Below are positions 60,924-64,000 of a stretch of DNA of 64,000 bases, one piece after another. Both the position numbers and the translations under genes were made by a program. Each line of letters begins with the position of its first letter. Positions within the stretch are counted from its first letter, which is position 1. The notes under the pieces are model-generated. The model was not told the origin of the DNA, ran no database searches, and worked only from the letters and a program-made list of their open reading frames with translations. This DNA is from Tamarix chinensis (Eukaryota > Streptophyta > Magnoliopsida > Caryophyllales > Tamaricaceae), in the NCBI GenBank assembly GCA_030549775.1, contig CM060180.1, positions 27,609,590 through 27,673,589 on the forward strand, written 5' to 3'.

Positions 60924-61570
60924 TTGAATTGGAAAGCTTTAGTTAGAAAGATAACCTATATTGTATCCGCTTGATACTTACCTTCTTTTGAGAAGGTGGA
61001 TTGTGACCATATCTTGTATAGTTTGGATAAGGTTTAGAATATGAGTTGAAACATTTTCCCCCATTAATGAAATATCTATTTTCACTTAAAAATAGTTAAA
61101 TAATAATAATGACACATTATATTTTTCAAATCGAATTAGATCGGTACACATCATATGAGCGAAAACTAGACTAATAGAACATATCCTTAATCCCACTATA
61201 AGTAATTAGTAATATAAAATTAATATTTTGTAAAAATGTAAAAGCTTTAGTTGAATTGGAAAGCTTTAGTTAGAAAGATAACCTATATTGTGTCCGCTTG
61301 ATACTTACCTTCTTTTGAGAAGGTGGATTGTGACCATATCTTGTATAGTTTGGATAAGGTTTACAATATGAGTTGAAACATTTTCCCCCATTAATGAAAT
61401 ATCTATTTTCACTTAAAATAGTATAATAATAATAATGACACATTATATTTTTCAAATCGAATTAGATCGGTACACATCATATGAGCGAAAACTAGACTAA
61501 TAGAACATATCCTTAATCCCACTATAAGTAATTAGTAATATAAAATTAATATTTTGTAAAAATGTAAAAG
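60924..61570. repeat. 327-bp tandem duplication, spacer B only
   Basis: The block beginning ttgaattggaaagctttag starts at 60924 and again at 61251. The second copy runs to ~61570. Spacer A has one copy (from ~45721). The duplicated block contains the outer half of the inverted-repeat left arm, so spacer B has an extra partial arm at 61134-61241. Confidence 0.87.
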
Positions 61571-62117
61571 GAAAGATGGCATTATAAATTCCTTGAAAAA
61601 AATTAAGTTAATTTCCGTACAAAATATTCATGACCGATCTTAGGGGAGTGCTTAGTGTTGCAACTATTTTAAATTTGAGTTACTAATTACAACCGATTAG
61701 GCATGAAGAACAAAATCCGCATTTACTAAGTTAGAAACTTCCTTATGGGTATTTATCTGAATCAACCAGCACTAGAGAAACCTCAATAATTCATTGTTTG
61801 CTTTGAATTCATCAACATTAGAGAAACATGAACTCCATAAGTACATGCAAATGTTAAATACATTTTATATGTTTGAAATATAGTAAATTTGCGGCCCTTG
61901 AAAATCAAAAACCTGTTGCGGTTGCACCCCTAAGCACTCCCCTAGCTTATTCCATTTGGAAATTAACCGAAGTTTTTTCTTTCGAGGCTTAATAATGCCA
62001 TCTTTCCTTTTACATTTTTACAAAATATTAAGTTTATATTACTTATTACTTATAGTGGCATTAAGAATATGATCTAGTAGTCTAGTTTTTGTTTCCGTGA
62101 TTTGGACCGATCTAATT
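61460..62117. repeat. Long inverted repeat, spacer B
   Basis: Left arm 61460-61664 and right arm 61921-62117 are reverse complements with mismatches. The loop of ~256 bp lacks the MITE found in spacer A. An additional partial left arm lies at 61134-61241. Confidence 0.82.
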
Positions 62118-62945
62118 TAATTTAAAAAAAAAATCAAAATAGTTGACAAGCTAACTTACCTACTTACGAGACTAGGATTGTTCATGTTATCAGATGTCTA
62201 CATATCCGATCCATTATCCGAAGCGATCTAATTTAAATAATCAATCCAATTTTTTTTCAAAAAAAAAATATCCAATCCGGTGAACTAAAAGTCAAACAAA
62301 CTAGATATCCGATCTGAAAAAATAAAAATAATATCTCATCTGACAAAAAATATTCATACATTTTTAAAATTTTTATTTTATATATAAATAATTTTAGATG
62401 TGTGTGTGTGTGTGTATAATTTTTACTTACTTGATTTATTATTTGGGCCAAACTTTAATTTAATTGAAATTATATTGTTAATATAATTAATTTTTAGATC
62501 TAATAGAATTCGATTAAATCTTATGATATATCAACTTTAATTTTAGTTTTAACATCAAATATTTATTGAACAAGTCGAATATTTATTGAATGTATCAGAT
62601 ATTTGTTCAGTAAATCAAATAATATCATATATATTTGTATTTAATAATCTTTATATTTAAAATTTTATTTAAATAATATTGGTTATATTTTAATATTGAA
62701 TATTTTAGATATCCAAAGTTTTAAATTAAATATTAAATATTATATTTAGATATTTAAAATATTAAATATCTGATAATTAAATATATAAAATATCAAATAT
62801 TTAAAGGGCGGACAACCTTACTCAATACTACTACCAACATTAGAAAACGAAACTAATGTAAAATCCCGACGACAATTTATTCAAATGGTAGGAGCATAAA
62901 AATCCTAAAAGGCGTTTATGAGAGCCTAATGTAAGAAGAGATGCA
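62118..62945 (-). other. 3' flank of LecRLK copy 3
   Basis: Colinear with 47079-47902, with a (TG)n run at 62400-62415. No gene seen. Confidence 0.55.
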
Positions 62946-64000
62946 TCAAGAAACATCAATATTAATCGAAGACGAATCTGGAGGTGGAGGGGCAGAAACC
63001 AGAACAAGGCCTTCAAGCATCTGCGTAACCTTCCTCATTGTAGGTCTTAAATTCGGTTCTTCTTGTACACACCAAAGTGCAACTGCTACAAACCTCTCTA
63101 ATCTTTGTCCGTCCTCCAGCGCTTCCAAGTCATTATTCACAAGGGCATCCAGAGCTCTAGATTGATAGCAGTAGAATGCCCAGTCCGTTAGGATAGCTCT
63201 TTCATCACCACTATTCATGTCCAACATTACGCTTTTCCTGCAGCAAATGATCTCCAACAATAAAACCCCGAAGCTGAACACATCGACTTTTGCAGTCACG
63301 GGCTTGTTCCTGAACCATTCAAAGGCAACGTACCCTTTTGTTCCTTTGATCGCCGTGTGAGTATGGGTTTGATCAAGCATCAGAAGCTTGGCCAGCCCGA
63401 AGTCAGAAATCCGCGGGTTGTGATATTCATCTAGAAGTATGTTCTGAGGCTTTATATCACAATGAATGATCTGGGATTTACACTCTTCATGCAGGTACAA
63501 CAGTCCTGCGGCAATTCCTTGTGCAATCTTGATCCTCTGAGTCCAGCTTGGTTTGAACTCACCAAAGAGAAAATCAGAGAGAGAGCCATTGCTCATGAAC
63601 TCATAGACGAGTAACCGATGTTGGACATCATCACAGAACCCAATCAGCCGAACTAGGTTCTTGTGATGCGTCTGGCCGATCACGTTGACCTCGGTTCTGA
63701 ATTCCCTCTCTCCATCCAACCTGTCTAACTTCTTCACGGCAACAGAAGTTTGGGTACAAGTACGGCTATTTCCGATCGCACCTTTATAAACTATGCCAAA
63801 AGCCCCCCTTCCAATCTCTTGACTAAATCCATCTGTCGCCTCCTCAAGCTCTCCGTAACTGAAGCAATGAACATTATATTCTGCTGTCGCTTGTTTTGGG
63901 AACCCACAATCTTGTTTGGGTTGCCTGTGGTATGCGTAGAAACCTCCCAAGCATATGACAACTAACAGTAAAAGATTGAGAAATACGGAAGTACCCAACA
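62946..64000 (-). CDS. LecRLK copy 3: G-type lectin receptor-like kinase, 5' part outside window
   Basis: Covers the C-terminal ~351 residues: the transmembrane helix and the whole kinase domain. The reading frame is open to the window edge, so the true start lies to the right. All kinase motifs seen in copy 2 are kept: GRGAFG, VAVKK, HCD with KPQN, DFG and the unusual AFE. Compared with copy 2 only five residues differ (copy-2 numbering): F461L, L522I, V534A, T635S, R678K. Such near identity, with the shared 3' flank, indicates a recent tandem duplication or gene conversion. It is probably functional, but the extracellular half cannot be judged. Confidence 0.93.
   Translation of the reverse strand, partial: LGTSVFLNLLLLVVICLGGFYAYHRQPKQDCGFPKQATAEYNVHCFSYGELEEATDGFSQEIGRGAFGIVYKGAIGNSRTCTQTSVAVKKLDRLDGEREFRTEVNVIGQTHHKNLVRLIGFCDDVQHRLLVYEFMSNGSLSDFLFGEFKPSWTQRIKIAQGIAAGLLYLHEECKSQIIHCDIKPQNILLDEYHNPRISDFGLAKLLMLDQTHTHTAIKGTKGYVAFEWFRNKPVTAKVDVFSFGVLLLEIICCRKSVMLDMNSGDERAILTDWAFYCYQSRALDALVNNDLEALEDGQRLERFVAVALWCVQEEPNLRPTMRKVTQMLEGLVLVSAPPPPDSSSINIDVS

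Larger units (their letters stand above)
50336..62945 (-). repeat. Tandem duplication unit, spacer B
   Basis: 12.6 kb between LecRLK copies 2 and 3, colinear with spacer A and serving as the empty-site reference for the LINE and the hAT MITE. Confidence 0.88.

Noticed and set aside
63990..64000. Possible LTR end (acccaaca) at the right edge
   Set aside because: Only one base differs from LecRLK copy 2 at this position; the frame stays open, so it is ordinary gene sequence.

Overview
The window looks like nuclear DNA of a flowering plant, most likely a eudicot. It is AT-rich, dominated by nested LTR retrotransposons and plant-type L1-clade LINEs, and contains a tandem array of intronless G-type lectin receptor-like kinase (LecRLK) genes, a plant-only family. 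The species cannot be named from the sequence. I see no bacterial-type operons, CRISPR arrays, rRNA or tRNA genes.

Backbone. Three LecRLK copies lie head-to-tail on the minus strand. Copy 1 is a pseudogene cut into pieces (4288-5759 and 19121-19237). Copy 2 (47903-50335) is an intact 810-codon gene. Copy 3 (62946-64000) is in frame but runs off the right edge. The DNA between copies 1 and 2 and between copies 2 and 3 is the same ancestral ~12 kb spacer. It holds the gene's 5' flank, a decayed LTR-like block, a LINE relic and a long inverted repeat just past the next gene's 3' end. The left spacer is inflated to ~28.7 kb by a LINE that itself carries a nest of LTR elements. The two spacers act as internal controls: each insertion unique to one spacer has a visible empty site in the other.

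Left part (1-19.2 kb). A decayed Copia element (1-4287, 5' end outside the window) sits in the kinase P-loop region of LecRLK copy 1. A second, better preserved Copia element (5760-19120) sits in its lectin exon, flanked by a near-perfect 5-bp target duplication. Copia 2 carries two further insertions: a 1,563-bp unclassified element with an 8-bp duplication in its 5' LTR, and a 5.3-kb non-coding solo LTR in its protease region.

Middle (22.3-39.1 kb). A degenerate LINE with a 16-bp target duplication is split by a 12-kb nest of related elements on the minus strand. These have very long LTRs (about 4-5 kb) and tiny internal regions of only 419 and 457 bp that keep a primer-binding site and a polypurine tract but no gag or pol. 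They share LTR modules, including a tandem array of an imperfect palindrome, with the solo LTR inside Copia 2. I regard them as a candidate non-autonomous retrotransposon family.

Right part (39.1-64 kb). The two spacers here differ by a hAT-type MITE (46355-46835, only in the left spacer), an ~0.84-kb insertion (55800-56640, only in the right spacer), and a 327-bp and a 77-bp tandem duplication (right spacer). The only genes likely to make protein are LecRLK copies 2 and 3. Both encode membrane receptor kinases of the non-RD (HCD) type and share an unusual AFE in place of the APE motif.
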